Positions 25,848 to 34,685 of a DNA stretch of 64,000 nt are shown piece by piece (the stretch's first letter is position 1; each line of letters starts with the position of its first letter). Both the position numbers and the translations under genes were made by a program. Source of the DNA: Leptospira_A soteropolitanensis. Its GTDB lineage: Bacteria > Spirochaetota > Leptospiria > Leptospirales > Leptospiraceae. The notes below the pieces were generated by a model that had not been told where the DNA came from, did no database searches, and saw only the letters and a program-made list of their open reading frames with translations. The stretch lies in assembly GCF_026151335.1 (NCBI RefSeq), contig NZ_JAMQPP010000004.1; one strand, given 5' to 3'.

Positions 25848-26786
25848 TTATGCGAATCGTTTTTTCCTGAGTTGGTCGTAAATCTCAGAAATAGGCGCTG
25901 CAATATAGATGGAAGAATATGTTCCTACAATTACACCAAAAAGAAGAACAAAGGCAAAATCATACAATTCCACTGCCCCACCTACGATGATTGCCACAAC
26001 AGAAATCATTGTTGTAAAGGAAGTATTGATGGTTCTACCCAAGGTTTGAGTGATGGAAACATTAATGATATTAGAAAGAGCTAAATTGTCTTTTCCATGT
26101 GCATTTTCTCTAATTCGATCAAACACCACAATTTTATCGTTAATGGAATAACCAAGGAGAGTGAGAAGTGCGGCAATGATCGGAACACTTGGTTTGATTT
26201 GTAAAAAACCAATAAGGGCCAAAGTCATGAGAATATCATGAACCAGAGCAATGGAAGAAGCCAATGCAAACTTAAACTGTGAACGAATACTCAAATACAA
26301 AAGAATGATAGCAAGTGTTGTGAGAAGAAGTGTGATTCCCACTTCCGTCAACTCACCACCTACCACTGCTCCCACTTGGTCAGCCGAAAGAACTTTTTCT
26401 TTAGGAAGTTTGTATTCGTATCTTAGGAGTTGGACAAAACGATCAATCGCAGAAGTAGAAGACTCCCTGTTCGCCTCTGGAATTTCTTTGTACAAAGTTT
26501 CTATGGTATCTAGTGATCCAAGTCCGATATCTAACTGATATATGTTCTTTTCTTTCTCTAGAAGGATCACAACAGCTTCGATATTTTTCGATTGAAAATA
26601 TCCTTCTAAGTCAGCACGAGTTTTATCAGCAGGAAGTTCCACAACAGTGCGGAGCCCACCATTAAAATCAAGTGAGTGAGCAAATCCACCGTATTTACCA
26701 AAGGTGATGGCAAACCCGAGAACTATTGCTAAAAAGGAAAAACTAAGAGTAAAATATTTATACTTTGTGAAATTAATATTACGCAT
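25848..26786 (-). CDS. secF: Protein translocase subunit SecF
   Basis: Inner-membrane partner of SecD that uses the proton gradient to finish export through SecYEG. The 312-residue protein has the N-terminal helix, the periplasmic P1 domain starting with SLDFNGGLRTVVELP, and five further helices with VHDILMTLALIGF, LLGYSINDKIVVFDRIRENA and QTLGRTINTSFTTM, which carry the conserved Asp/Arg and polar residues. The start ATG at 26786 overlaps the secD stop by eight bases and has AAAGGAGA inside secD, so translation is coupled. Confidence 0.96.
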   Translation of the reverse strand: MRNINFTKYKYFTLSFSFLAIVLGFAITFGKYGGFAHSLDFNGGLRTVVELPADKTRADLEGYFQSKNIEAVVILLEKEKNIYQLDIGLGSLDTIETLYKEIPEANRESSTSAIDRFVQLLRYEYKLPKEKVLSADQVGAVVGGELTEVGITLLLTTLAIILLYLSIRSQFKFALASSIALVHDILMTLALIGFLQIKPSVPIIAALLTLLGYSINDKIVVFDRIRENAHGKDNLALSNIINVSITQTLGRTINTSFTTMISVVAIIVGGAVELYDFAFVLLFGVIVGTYSSIYIAAPISEIYDQLRKKRFA

Positions 26787-28713
26787 TTTTTGTCTCCTTT
26801 TTTCCAAAGAAGAAAGGTCTTAAATTTAAATGATGAACACCCATTCTGTTTACGGTAAGTTCCATAAATAATCTGGAGAGGAAAAGAGAAGTAAAGAGAG
26901 TTGTGACAATCCCCCAACAAAGAGTGATCGCAAAACCTTTGATAGGTCCATTTCCAAGTCGAATCATTAAAATCCCCGCTATGAGTGTAGTAACGTTTGC
27001 ATCCATAATGGTCCAAAATGCATTTTCAAAACCACGTGTGACCGCAATCGAAAGCGCTCTACCTTCCTCAATCTCTTCTCTGATCCTTTCATAAATGATC
27101 ACGTTCGCATCGACCGCCATACCAGCAGTCAAAATGATCCCTGCGATCCCTGGAAGTGTTAATGTAAAATCCATAAGAGTTAAAAGTGCGGCTAAAATGA
27201 CGAGGTTGATAAGAAGGGAAATATCAGCAATAAATCCACCTAACCTGTAATAGAAGATCATATAAATCATTACCAGGAAAAACCCAATTGCTACCGCCTT
27301 CACACCCACTTCGATTGATTCAATTCCCAGAGTTGGTCCAATGAATCGCATCTCCAAAACAGAAAGTGGAATGGGAAGTGCTCCTTCTGAAATTACGTTT
27401 GCCAATCGAATGGCTTCTTGTTCAGAAAAACTTCCCGAAATTTCTGCCCTACCACCTGCAATTGGATCGTTGATCACTGGATTAGAGATTACTTTATCTC
27501 CCCAAACAATTGCTAGGTTTCGGCCACGGTTTTGCGAAGTAAGATCAAAAAACTTTTCGGCTCCGTTAGGAGTGAGTGTAAAACTAACCATCCAACCATA
27601 AGAATTGGAGTTATAGGACGGTTGGGCATTGGTCATATCATTGCCGGATAAAGCAATTTTACGTTCCAAAACCACAAAACTACGAGGAAGAAGTGCAGAC
27701 TTTGCCGCATTTCCGCGAGCCCACATAGCATAAACTTTAAAGTCTTTTGGAATGTTGTATTTCTTTTCCAAACCTTCCAAGAACTCATCTTGGGCCTTTT
27801 TCCCTGCTTTATTTTTTACAAGTTCTTGGAATAAGAAAATATCAGTATTTTCTCTTTTTCCTAAATCCATCATACGACGTTCGTTGTCCGCAATTTGGCT
27901 TTTATAAAGGAAAGGTGTTGGCTCTTCCAAACGATATTCAACTGTTTCGGTATTTTGTAAAATTTCTAAAATAGCGGCTGAGTTAGCAACACCGGGAAGC
28001 GAAACTTCGATCGCATCTTGTTCTTTTTGGATACGAACTTGAGGTTCTGTTAGGTTTTGAGTCGTGAGACGATTGTCGATAATCATCTTCGCTTTTTCTA
28101 ATTCCACAATTTTACGCATAGGAGAAAGATCAAAACTAGATTCAATTTCCGTGAGTCTTGATTTTGCTTTTTCTTTTTCTTCTGGTTTAGTTGCTGGGTT
28201 ACTGAGTGTTAGGTTCAGTTCCGCTAATTCTTTTGCGTAGAGGTCTTTCAGCTTAGAAGTATAATCATCAAAGTCACCTTTAAGGACTACTCGCATTCCC
28301 CCTTGCAAATCAAGACCTAACTTAATGGATAAAGATTTTCCACCGCGAATCGTTTCTTCAATCCAAGTAGGTTCTAATTTGTTTTTGGATTCACTGACCA
28401 AAGATTGATTTTCTTGGGAGATTTGATTGATCTTTGCAGAAGTAATGAATCGTCCTTTGACTATGTAAAAAGGATTCTCTTTGGGAGGAAGGGTTCCTTG
28501 TGGTTCAATGGTCCATCCAGAAGTTTTGCCATAATCTTTAGCCCAACGTTCAAAAAGAGCATTTACCAAAACTTTTTGATCAGCTTCTGGTAAATTATAT
28601 ACGTCTTCTTTCACAACGATCTTTAAAGTGCGATCGGCAAAGTTCGGATACAATATTGTAAAAGAAACCGCCAGAATCAAAAAAGGAAGAATCAATAGTC
28701 GATACGATTGCAA
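26779..28713 (-). CDS. secD: Protein translocase subunit SecD
   Basis: Inner-membrane export motor subunit of 644 residues. It has an N-terminal helix, GLDLQGGMRVVLKGD at the start of the large periplasmic region (P1 head and base), and six helices with GMAVDANVIIYERIREE, the conserved Asp site for proton transfer, and TRGFENAFWTIMDANVTTL. The P1 head contains a charged coil-like insertion (about 180-230). Start is a TTG with TAGGAG ten bases upstream. The gene follows the unknown exported protein by 21 bases and is coupled to secF. Confidence 0.96.
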   Translation of the reverse strand: MQSYRLLILPFLILAVSFTILYPNFADRTLKIVVKEDVYNLPEADQKVLVNALFERWAKDYGKTSGWTIEPQGTLPPKENPFYIVKGRFITSAKINQISQENQSLVSESKNKLEPTWIEETIRGGKSLSIKLGLDLQGGMRVVLKGDFDDYTSKLKDLYAKELAELNLTLSNPATKPEEKEKAKSRLTEIESSFDLSPMRKIVELEKAKMIIDNRLTTQNLTEPQVRIQKEQDAIEVSLPGVANSAAILEILQNTETVEYRLEEPTPFLYKSQIADNERRMMDLGKRENTDIFLFQELVKNKAGKKAQDEFLEGLEKKYNIPKDFKVYAMWARGNAAKSALLPRSFVVLERKIALSGNDMTNAQPSYNSNSYGWMVSFTLTPNGAEKFFDLTSQNRGRNLAIVWGDKVISNPVINDPIAGGRAEISGSFSEQEAIRLANVISEGALPIPLSVLEMRFIGPTLGIESIEVGVKAVAIGFFLVMIYMIFYYRLGGFIADISLLINLVILAALLTLMDFTLTLPGIAGIILTAGMAVDANVIIYERIREEIEEGRALSIAVTRGFENAFWTIMDANVTTLIAGILMIRLGNGPIKGFAITLCWGIVTTLFTSLFLSRLFMELTVNRMGVHHLNLRPFFFGKKETKNA

Positions 28714-28734
28714 GTTAGTTTGCTCCTAAAATTA

Positions 28735-29373
28735 TTATCTTCTATAAGAACGACTGCTAGATCCCGGGCGAGCGGATCTAAGTCTGTAAAAAGCAAATAG
28801 TATGATAATCCCAAGGATCATCATTGCTTTTTTATATTTAGCAAAAAAATCAGAGAAACTAAACAGAGATTTTCCCGTTTCTTTGTTGGAAGAGAGGTTT
28901 GTTTCCACACTTCCAGTTTCTGTTTTTCCCATTTTTAAATCCGAAGCAAAACCCGGAAGTCCCGTTGGTTCCACAGATACAGTAGAATCCATCCACAGAC
29001 CATTACTCGCTACTTCCTCTTCTTCCACAACCGCTACTTGTTTGTCTAAACCAGGAAGGGATTTGTCTGTTACAGGAACAGTTGTATTCTGATTGGGATT
29101 TGAAACTAGGTTTGTGTTTTGAGGAAGAGTCTCCCCTGTGAGTTGGTTTTGTTTGGATTTCTTTTTCGATTTCTTCTTTTTACCTGTAGTGGTTCCAGTT
29201 GTAGTCACAATGTTTGTTTGTTTTTTTGTTGTGATTACATTTGTTTCTTCTTTGGGTTTGGTGGTTGTCGATTTAGGTTTATCATTTACCTTATCTAAAA
29301 AATCCAAACCCTCCTGTGCAAAGAGGGAAACAGAAAAACAAAGTGTTACGGTAACTAAGAAGAGTCTCTTCAT
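28735..29373 (-). CDS. Unknown exported, tail-anchored protein within the yajC-secD-secF operon
   Basis: A 212-residue protein with an N-terminal signal peptide (MKRLFLVTVTLCFSVSLFAQ), a long low-complexity region rich in Thr, Lys, Asn and Ser (about 30-150, including GKKKKSKKKSKQN), and a single C-terminal membrane helix (MMILGIIILFAFY, about 183-196) followed by a short basic tail of RSARPGSSSRSYRR. The topology predicts a disordered periplasmic segment anchored in the inner membrane. It has no catalytic motif. The gene lies one base after yajC and 21 bases before secD, so it is expressed with the export machinery. Function unknown; a Sec accessory role is inference. Confidence 0.8.
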   Translation of the reverse strand: MKRLFLVTVTLCFSVSLFAQEGLDFLDKVNDKPKSTTTKPKEETNVITTKKQTNIVTTTGTTTGKKKKSKKKSKQNQLTGETLPQNTNLVSNPNQNTTVPVTDKSLPGLDKQVAVVEEEEVASNGLWMDSTVSVEPTGLPGFASDLKMGKTETGSVETNLSSNKETGKSLFSFSDFFAKYKKAMMILGIIILFAFYRLRSARPGSSSRSYRR

Positions 29374-29374
29374 C

Positions 29375-29698
29375 TTAGGCTTTCTTCTTCAGAATAGCGC
29401 TAGTTTCAAAAGTTATGTTCGTGTTCGCAGCAACACTCAAAACAACGGTTTCGTTATTGTCTTTGAACTCAACAATCTTTCCGTGAAGGCCGCTACTTGT
29501 GACAACACTATCCCCTTTTTGGAGGTTAGTGATCATTTCTTTACGTTTTTTCTCTTCTTTTTTATTCGGAAGAATCACAAGAAAGTACATAGCAACTAAC
29601 ATGATCGGAATGATGATGAGAGATTGTAGAGACGACTTTGCACCCTCTTCTTGGGCAAGGATTAGAATTTCTGGTGTTAAAAAGTTAAAATTGAGCAT
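29375..29698 (-). CDS. yajC: Preprotein translocase subunit YajC
   Basis: Small inner-membrane subunit that associates with SecDF. In 107 residues it has one hydrophobic helix (IIPIMLVAMYFLVILP) followed by the family motif NKKEEKKRKEMITNLQKGDSVVTSSGLHGKIVEFKDN, which sits on the cytosolic side. The C-terminal part ends in ILKKKA. It is the first gene of the yajC-X-secD-secF cluster; trpD ends 26 bases upstream on the same strand. Confidence 0.94.
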   Translation of the reverse strand: MLNFNFLTPEILILAQEEGAKSSLQSLIIIPIMLVAMYFLVILPNKKEEKKRKEMITNLQKGDSVVTSSGLHGKIVEFKDNNETVVLSVAANTNITFETSAILKKKA

Positions 29699-29724
29699 AG
29701 CTATTTATCCAATGTTTATAGGCC

Positions 29725-30753
29725 TTATCTTAAATTCAATGTTTCATGAACGAATCGGAGAACTTTTTTCTCGAGGAGAGCTGCTTTTGCTGTTTCGTAC
29801 CCTGTTCTTATATCGTTTGTGGCACCTAGCAAAAACATAGCCACCCCAGCATTGAGAGCCACCATTGCCGTTCCCCCCGTAGGTTCTTTTGGGTCAAGAA
29901 CTGCACGAAATAGGCTTTCTGCCCCTTCTTTAGAAGAAGAGAAAACGGTGTTTCTGTCCAATTCTTTGGAATTTAGGCCAAGTTCTCCAGGTGTAAAGGT
30001 AAATTCGTTGGTTTCCTTTCCGTCAAAATATGCATAATCGGTTTCTTCAAAGATAGAAAATTCATCCAATCCGTCTCGTGAATGGCAGACAATCGCACGT
30101 TTAGAGCCAAGTCTTCCCAAAATCTCCGCCATCGGTAAACAGAGAGATTTATCATAAACACCGACCATTTGGTGGGTAGGCGAAAAAGGATTGGAGAGAG
30201 GCCCAATTAAATTAAAAAATGTGCGAAAACCTAAGGCAGTACGAACCGGGCCTGCATATTTCATCGCTGGGTGCCAAGCGGGAGCAAACAAAAATACAAA
30301 CCCTGTGCGTAGGAATTCAGATTCCGAATCTGCAGTGGACTGGTCTAGTTTGTAACCAAGTCCCGATAGAATATCAGAACTTCCAGAAAGAGAGGAAACC
30401 GAACGATTTCCGTGTTTGGCGACTTTGAACCCAAGGCTTGCCAGAGTGAGAGCCGACAGAGTCGAAACATTCAAAGTTCCTTTTCCATCTCCCCCTGTCC
30501 CACAAGTGTCTAAAAAATCAAAATCAAAATGTTTGGAAGGTTTGATGGCATGACTACGCATCGCACGAACAAATCCGTATAATTCATCCGTCGTTTCGCC
30601 CTTCATTTTCATGGCGGTGAGAAAAGAAGCAAGGACAGGTTCAGGGACTTTTCCATCCATCACCTCACTTAAAAAAAGTTCGGCATGGTCATCCACTAGA
30701 TGGTGTCCAGAAACAACTTGCCCAAGTATTTCTTTAATTGTTGGCGCGGTCAT
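29725..30753 (-). CDS. trpD: Anthranilate phosphoribosyltransferase
   Basis: Joins anthranilate and PRPP in tryptophan synthesis; cytosolic. The 342-residue protein has the PRPP-binding DTCGTGGDGKGTLNVST (near 83-99), KHGNRSVSSLSGSSDILSGLG, FLFAPAWHPAMKYAGPVRTALGFRTFFN and GPLSNPF. All are characteristic of TrpD. No other trp gene is in the window. Its ATG lies inside the 3' end of pgsA (20-base overlap) with AAAAGGA upstream, so it is coupled to pgsA. Confidence 0.95.
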   Translation of the reverse strand: MTAPTIKEILGQVVSGHHLVDDHAELFLSEVMDGKVPEPVLASFLTAMKMKGETTDELYGFVRAMRSHAIKPSKHFDFDFLDTCGTGGDGKGTLNVSTLSALTLASLGFKVAKHGNRSVSSLSGSSDILSGLGYKLDQSTADSESEFLRTGFVFLFAPAWHPAMKYAGPVRTALGFRTFFNLIGPLSNPFSPTHQMVGVYDKSLCLPMAEILGRLGSKRAIVCHSRDGLDEFSIFEETDYAYFDGKETNEFTFTPGELGLNSKELDRNTVFSSSKEGAESLFRAVLDPKEPTGGTAMVALNAGVAMFLLGATNDIRTGYETAKAALLEKKVLRFVHETLNLR

Positions 30754-31492
30754 AAAAAATCCTTTTGAGGTTATAAAAACTTAACAACTGATAATTGGTC
30801 ACAATATAACGAAGCCCAGAAATAACAGTAATGAACGTTGTAAATAACATTCCAAAATAAGGAACAAACGATGCAATGGAATCAAAAAAGTCTGTAAAAC
30901 TTAAAGACTCTGTGGTTTTGGCCAAAGTATAAAACTCATAGGCATGTTGTGATGCTACTTCAAAGGTAGAATAACCAGAAAGTTTTCCCATTGCATAGGT
31001 TTCGTTGATCATAGCTCTTCTTTTCCCAGAGATGAGCATAAACACGACAAGGATCATTAAAATAGCACCCATTTGGAAGGCAGTTTTTACTTTCCCCATC
31101 ATAGTAGTGCGAAGGCTCTTTCCGGAACGCACAGCAATATAACGTAAAAAAGTTATGAGCATATCGCGTCCAATGATGAGAACCACCATCCAAACTTCAA
31201 TAGGTTCGTGGATGAATAAAAAAGTAACAAAACATCCAATCACTAAAAATTTATCAGCGAGTGGATCGAGAAACTTTCCAAATTCCGTTTGTTGGTTCCA
31301 CTTACGTGCTAAGTATCCGTCCACAAGATCCGTGAGAGAGGCAAGAGCAAAGAGAACAAATGCGAAAATTTGGTATTCCCATTCCTTCTGGAATAAAGCA
31401 AAGATAAAAAAAGGAAGTGCAAGAACCCGAAGGACAGTCAGTAAATTCGGGATATTGGCAATGGTTTTCCAATCTTCCACTAAACCACCCAA
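30734..31492 (-). CDS. pgsA: CDP-diacylglycerol-glycerol-3-phosphate 3-phosphatidyltransferase
   Basis: Inner-membrane enzyme for phosphatidylglycerol phosphate. The 252-residue protein has the CDP-alcohol phosphotransferase signature DLVDGYLARKW with downstream EFGKFLDPLADK, giving the DG(x2)AR(x8)G(x3)D(x3)D pattern, and several membrane helices. It is longer than usual PgsA (about 180-200): an additional loop of roughly 50 residues with Tyr, Ser and Thr (about 165-220) lies between the last helices. The TTG at 31492 lies within the rimO 3' end (13-base overlap); an in-frame GTG five codons in is the alternative start. Confidence 0.92.
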   Translation of the reverse strand: MGGLVEDWKTIANIPNLLTVLRVLALPFFIFALFQKEWEYQIFAFVLFALASLTDLVDGYLARKWNQQTEFGKFLDPLADKFLVIGCFVTFLFIHEPIEVWMVVLIIGRDMLITFLRYIAVRSGKSLRTTMMGKVKTAFQMGAILMILVVFMLISGKRRAMINETYAMGKLSGYSTFEVASQHAYEFYTLAKTTESLSFTDFFDSIASFVPYFGMLFTTFITVISGLRYIVTNYQLLSFYNLKRIFYDRANN

Positions 31493-32826
31493 GTCCCCGA
31501 CATATCTAATTCATAAAAAGAATCCACTCTTACCTGACCAAACTGACCAAGCCTTAGACCATCCTCTTCCACATAAACCACTTCATCAATCTCTGGAGCA
31601 TCTTGAAAACGGCGGACAATGGCCCCCTTTTCCAATACTTCATCTACTACTGCGGGATAAAGTTTTCCAATTCGATTTTGGTGGATGGACTTCAAAGTTC
31701 CAAGATAGGCATCTCGCACAAGATTCACACGGCGAGCAATCTCTTTGTCTTTGAGTTGGCCATCCATTGTAGCACCTTTGGTTCCGTCTTGCGGAGAATA
31801 GGGAAATAAATTTACCTTTTCAGGTTTTACATCTTCTACAAACCGAATGATCTCTTCCACGTCTTCCATCGTTTCGCCAGGAAAACCCAAAATAAAGGAA
31901 GTACGAATTTCCAAATCTGGACGGATGTCCCTTGCTTTTTGGAATAAAGATTTGAAATAAGAATATTCACCGGTTCGGTTCATCGATTTCAAAACCGATT
32001 TGGAAACATGTTGTAAGGGGCTTTCCAAATACGGGGCAATTTTCGGAATTTCTCCGTAGAGATCTAGTAACTTTTCTGTTTTTTTATCTGGATAAAGGTA
32101 GAGGAGGCGAAGAAGTTCCACACCATCTACATCCGCTACTGAACGAACTAAATCCAATAGTTTTTCCGTATCCTTTCCATAGAACACAGTATCTTGAGAA
32201 ACAAGACAAATTTCTTTAGAACCAGCTTTGACAGCCAGTTTCGTTTGTGATAATACATCGGAGATATCTGTATCGCGGTATTTACCACGTAAATTAGGAA
32301 TGATACAAAAGTTACATCCGCGGTTGCAACCATCAGAAATTTTTACGTAGGAGTATGGTTTGGAATAGTTTTCAATTCCCTTACTTGTAGTGAGTCTTTC
32401 TAGAAGGTCTTCATTGAATTCGGAAAGATCTTTGAATTCCAAAGGAAAACTTTTTCTTAAAATCTCCCCTGCTTTATCATACTTTCCCGTTCCAAAATGT
32501 AGATCCACTTCAGGAAGATCGTCGGAAATTTCTTTTCCAGCACGTTCTGCAAAACAACCAACCACCACTAACTTTTGTTTGTTTTTCTTTTTAATATCAA
32601 TGGAATCCAAAATGGTTTGAATGGTTTCCTTGGTGGCATCTTGAATAAAAGTACATGTATTGACTAAATGAAAGTCGCTGGCTTCAGGACCTGCCGCTGG
32701 AAGTAAACCTTCCTTTAGAAGCGACTGGTGCATGGCCATCGAATCTACGGTGTTTTTCGGGCAACCGAGAGTCGTAATATAAAACGACTTCGGCGTCTCT
32801 TCCGTTTTTTCTTTTAATTTCGGCAT
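31480..32826 (-). CDS. rimO: Ribosomal protein S12 methylthiotransferase RimO
   Basis: Radical-SAM enzyme that methylthiolates the conserved Asp of ribosomal protein S12. In 448 residues there is an N-terminal MTTase domain with cysteines in TLGCPKNTVDS, VNTCTFI and VVGCFAERA, the radical-SAM cluster ISDGCNRGCNFCIIP (about 145-160) and a C-terminal TRAM domain (from about 380). The stop is TAG. Its start shares one base with the stop of the RodZ-like gene, and pgsA begins within its 3' end, so all are in one transcript. Confidence 0.95.
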   Translation of the reverse strand: MPKLKEKTEETPKSFYITTLGCPKNTVDSMAMHQSLLKEGLLPAAGPEASDFHLVNTCTFIQDATKETIQTILDSIDIKKKNKQKLVVVGCFAERAGKEISDDLPEVDLHFGTGKYDKAGEILRKSFPLEFKDLSEFNEDLLERLTTSKGIENYSKPYSYVKISDGCNRGCNFCIIPNLRGKYRDTDISDVLSQTKLAVKAGSKEICLVSQDTVFYGKDTEKLLDLVRSVADVDGVELLRLLYLYPDKKTEKLLDLYGEIPKIAPYLESPLQHVSKSVLKSMNRTGEYSYFKSLFQKARDIRPDLEIRTSFILGFPGETMEDVEEIIRFVEDVKPEKVNLFPYSPQDGTKGATMDGQLKDKEIARRVNLVRDAYLGTLKSIHQNRIGKLYPAVVDEVLEKGAIVRRFQDAPEIDEVVYVEEDGLRLGQFGQVRVDSFYELDMSGTWVV

Positions 32827-33926
32827 TACTCGCCTAACTCTCCAATGATGGACTGAGTCGAATCATAAGGATTTGGTTTACGAATGAAGATTTTTTTGAC
32901 GAGTTTTCCTGGTTTTCCAAGGACAGAACGCTCTTTTCCGTTTTGGACCATTTCCACGGCCCCACCATCACCCACTTTAATTTCAAGGCGATCACGGGCT
33001 TCTAAATGTTTGACTTCTCCTGCGGAAACAAGTCCCCTCTCCCCCATTTGACCATCTAACACAAACTCAACGTAGCTTGGTTTGGAGAAAAAGAGTGTGA
33101 CCTGGATCGGAACATCGCCAACCGGAGATTTTACAGCAACACCTTCTCTCTCTTCTTTCAAAGTCACAAGAACTTTGGCGGATTTTTCAGTCACGGCTTG
33201 GGTCACCACTCGGATGTCACGACGAAGAGAAGCCAATTCCTCGATTCGATAAGAAAGGATGGTTTCCTCTCCTTCTGCAGTTTGAAAAAAATATACATTT
33301 TTTTCAGGAAAGATATTGAATCCAAGGTTTGCTTTTCCATTGGAAACACCTTTGATAAACATCTTACACTGTTGGTTATTGACGCTAAAACTCACACCAC
33401 GGTCTTCTGTTAAAATAAAAGGAACACTTGCGTTTTCTGGAACACTTTGGGAAACAAAATTAATTCCAGAAGGAATGTCGGAGCTTGCTACTGTTTCAAC
33501 GGTCGAACCAACTTCAGCGGTTTCTTCATCCATCGATCCAGAGTTAGAATCTTCAAAACTAATATAGATAATATAAGCTGAGATCACAAAAAGAAAAATA
33601 GAAATAAGGCTTATGATTTTATTTCTATCTAAACTAAACGGAGTGGTTGTTGGTCGAGTTAGTTCCTCTAAAGGAGCCTGGGATTCTTCAATCTGTTCTC
33701 CACGATAGAGATTGAGAAGCATTGCTGTATCTAGTTTCAAATAACTTGCATAGTTCTTTAAGAAACCGAGGGCAAATGTCTCGGCAGGAAATTGAGAATA
33801 ATCTTCAGTTTCCAAAGCAATGATGTACTTTGCTGCGATATTTGTTTCCTTCGCAACATCTTTCACGGAAAGTTTTTTATCTTCTCTGGCTTCTCGAATG
33901 ATTTGACCGACTCGTTTTGTGTTCAA
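32826..33926 (-). CDS. RodZ-like transmembrane HTH protein
   Basis: A 366-residue bitopic inner-membrane protein. The N-terminal HTH of the RodZ (HTH_25) type reads VGQIIREAREDKKLSVKDVAKETNIAAKYIIALET, followed by GFLKNYASYLKLD, a linker, one membrane helix (IISLISIFLFVISAYIIYI, about 105-123) and a large periplasmic part. The C-terminal DUF4115-like beta region contains YVEFVLDGQMGERGLVSAGEVKHLEARD. RodZ proteins link MreB to cell-wall synthesis. The periplasmic region is longer than in E. coli, so the role is likely but unproven. It shares one base with rimO. Confidence 0.82.
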   Translation of the reverse strand: MNTKRVGQIIREAREDKKLSVKDVAKETNIAAKYIIALETEDYSQFPAETFALGFLKNYASYLKLDTAMLLNLYRGEQIEESQAPLEELTRPTTTPFSLDRNKIISLISIFLFVISAYIIYISFEDSNSGSMDEETAEVGSTVETVASSDIPSGINFVSQSVPENASVPFILTEDRGVSFSVNNQQCKMFIKGVSNGKANLGFNIFPEKNVYFFQTAEGEETILSYRIEELASLRRDIRVVTQAVTEKSAKVLVTLKEEREGVAVKSPVGDVPIQVTLFFSKPSYVEFVLDGQMGERGLVSAGEVKHLEARDRLEIKVGDGGAVEMVQNGKERSVLGKPGKLVKKIFIRKPNPYDSTQSIIGELGE

Positions 33927-33943
33927 AATGATATCCTCTTTGC

Positions 33944-34645
33944 TTAGTTCTCGGAGACAAGAGGGTTGTTAACAATCTTCGCGTTACCGCTCATGTGAAA
34001 ATTGAAAACTCCGTCTTGGATTTCTTCAGAAAAATTAATATTAGAAAATGAGATGGTGGTGACTTTTCCGCGACCATCGGTAGCCACTGCTTTTTTGATT
34101 AAGTAGGATTCAGAATCCACAAAGAGTTTCATCTTTTCGAATCCACCAATCTTTTCTCTTTGGTCAAGGTCTAACACAAAGTATTTGGTCGTGTCCCCCA
34201 TCGAACGCGGTTGTTCAATGGTATCAAATTTATAATGGTATTTACGAAAGAGGCGGTTGAGTCCATCAGGACTGTTTGTTGTAAAGATAGGGCCAGAAGT
34301 ATTTTTACGATCGAGGGTTAAATCCTGTTTTCCAACAGCACCTAACCTTTTGATAAAGATATGAAGTGTTTTTCCATCGGATACAATTTCGTCCCCTTCT
34401 GGTTCAGCAAAATTATATCTGATTTTTCCGGGACGTTTGTAGAAACATTTCCCGCGCATTTGTTTTTCCTTTTTGTTGTCTTCTGTTTTGATGAGAAAAT
34501 CAGCCGAATAGGAATTAATATCACTAAAGTTCTTCTTTATCTTTTTCACCACTTCTGAGGGTGAGTGCCAATTGTGAGCCGGACTTGTTTGGGCACCAAG
34601 AGAAACACCCAAAACAAGTAACAAAGATCCGATCCATACTTTCAT
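33944..34645 (-). CDS. lolA: Outer-membrane lipoprotein carrier protein LolA-like
   Basis: Periplasmic chaperone that carries lipoproteins to the outer membrane. In 233 residues it has a signal peptide (MKVWIGSLLLVLGVSLGAQ), then the LolA fold: VVKKIKKNFSDINSYSADFLI, GKCFYKRPGKIRYNFAEPEGDEIVSDGKTLHIF, and TISFSNINFSEEIQDGVFNFHM. The ATG at 34645 starts directly before the signal peptide; the frame is open upstream into the ftsK 3' end, but those 31 residues are not signal-like. Its place just after ftsK is conserved in many bacteria. Confidence 0.88.
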   Translation of the reverse strand: MKVWIGSLLLVLGVSLGAQTSPAHNWHSPSEVVKKIKKNFSDINSYSADFLIKTEDNKKEKQMRGKCFYKRPGKIRYNFAEPEGDEIVSDGKTLHIFIKRLGAVGKQDLTLDRKNTSGPIFTTNSPDGLNRLFRKYHYKFDTIEQPRSMGDTTKYFVLDLDQREKIGGFEKMKLFVDSESYLIKKAVATDGRGKVTTISFSNINFSEEIQDGVFNFHMSGNAKIVNNPLVSEN

Positions 34646-34685
34646 AGATTCCCAGTTTTTCAGACAAACTTCTCTTGTCGATGAT

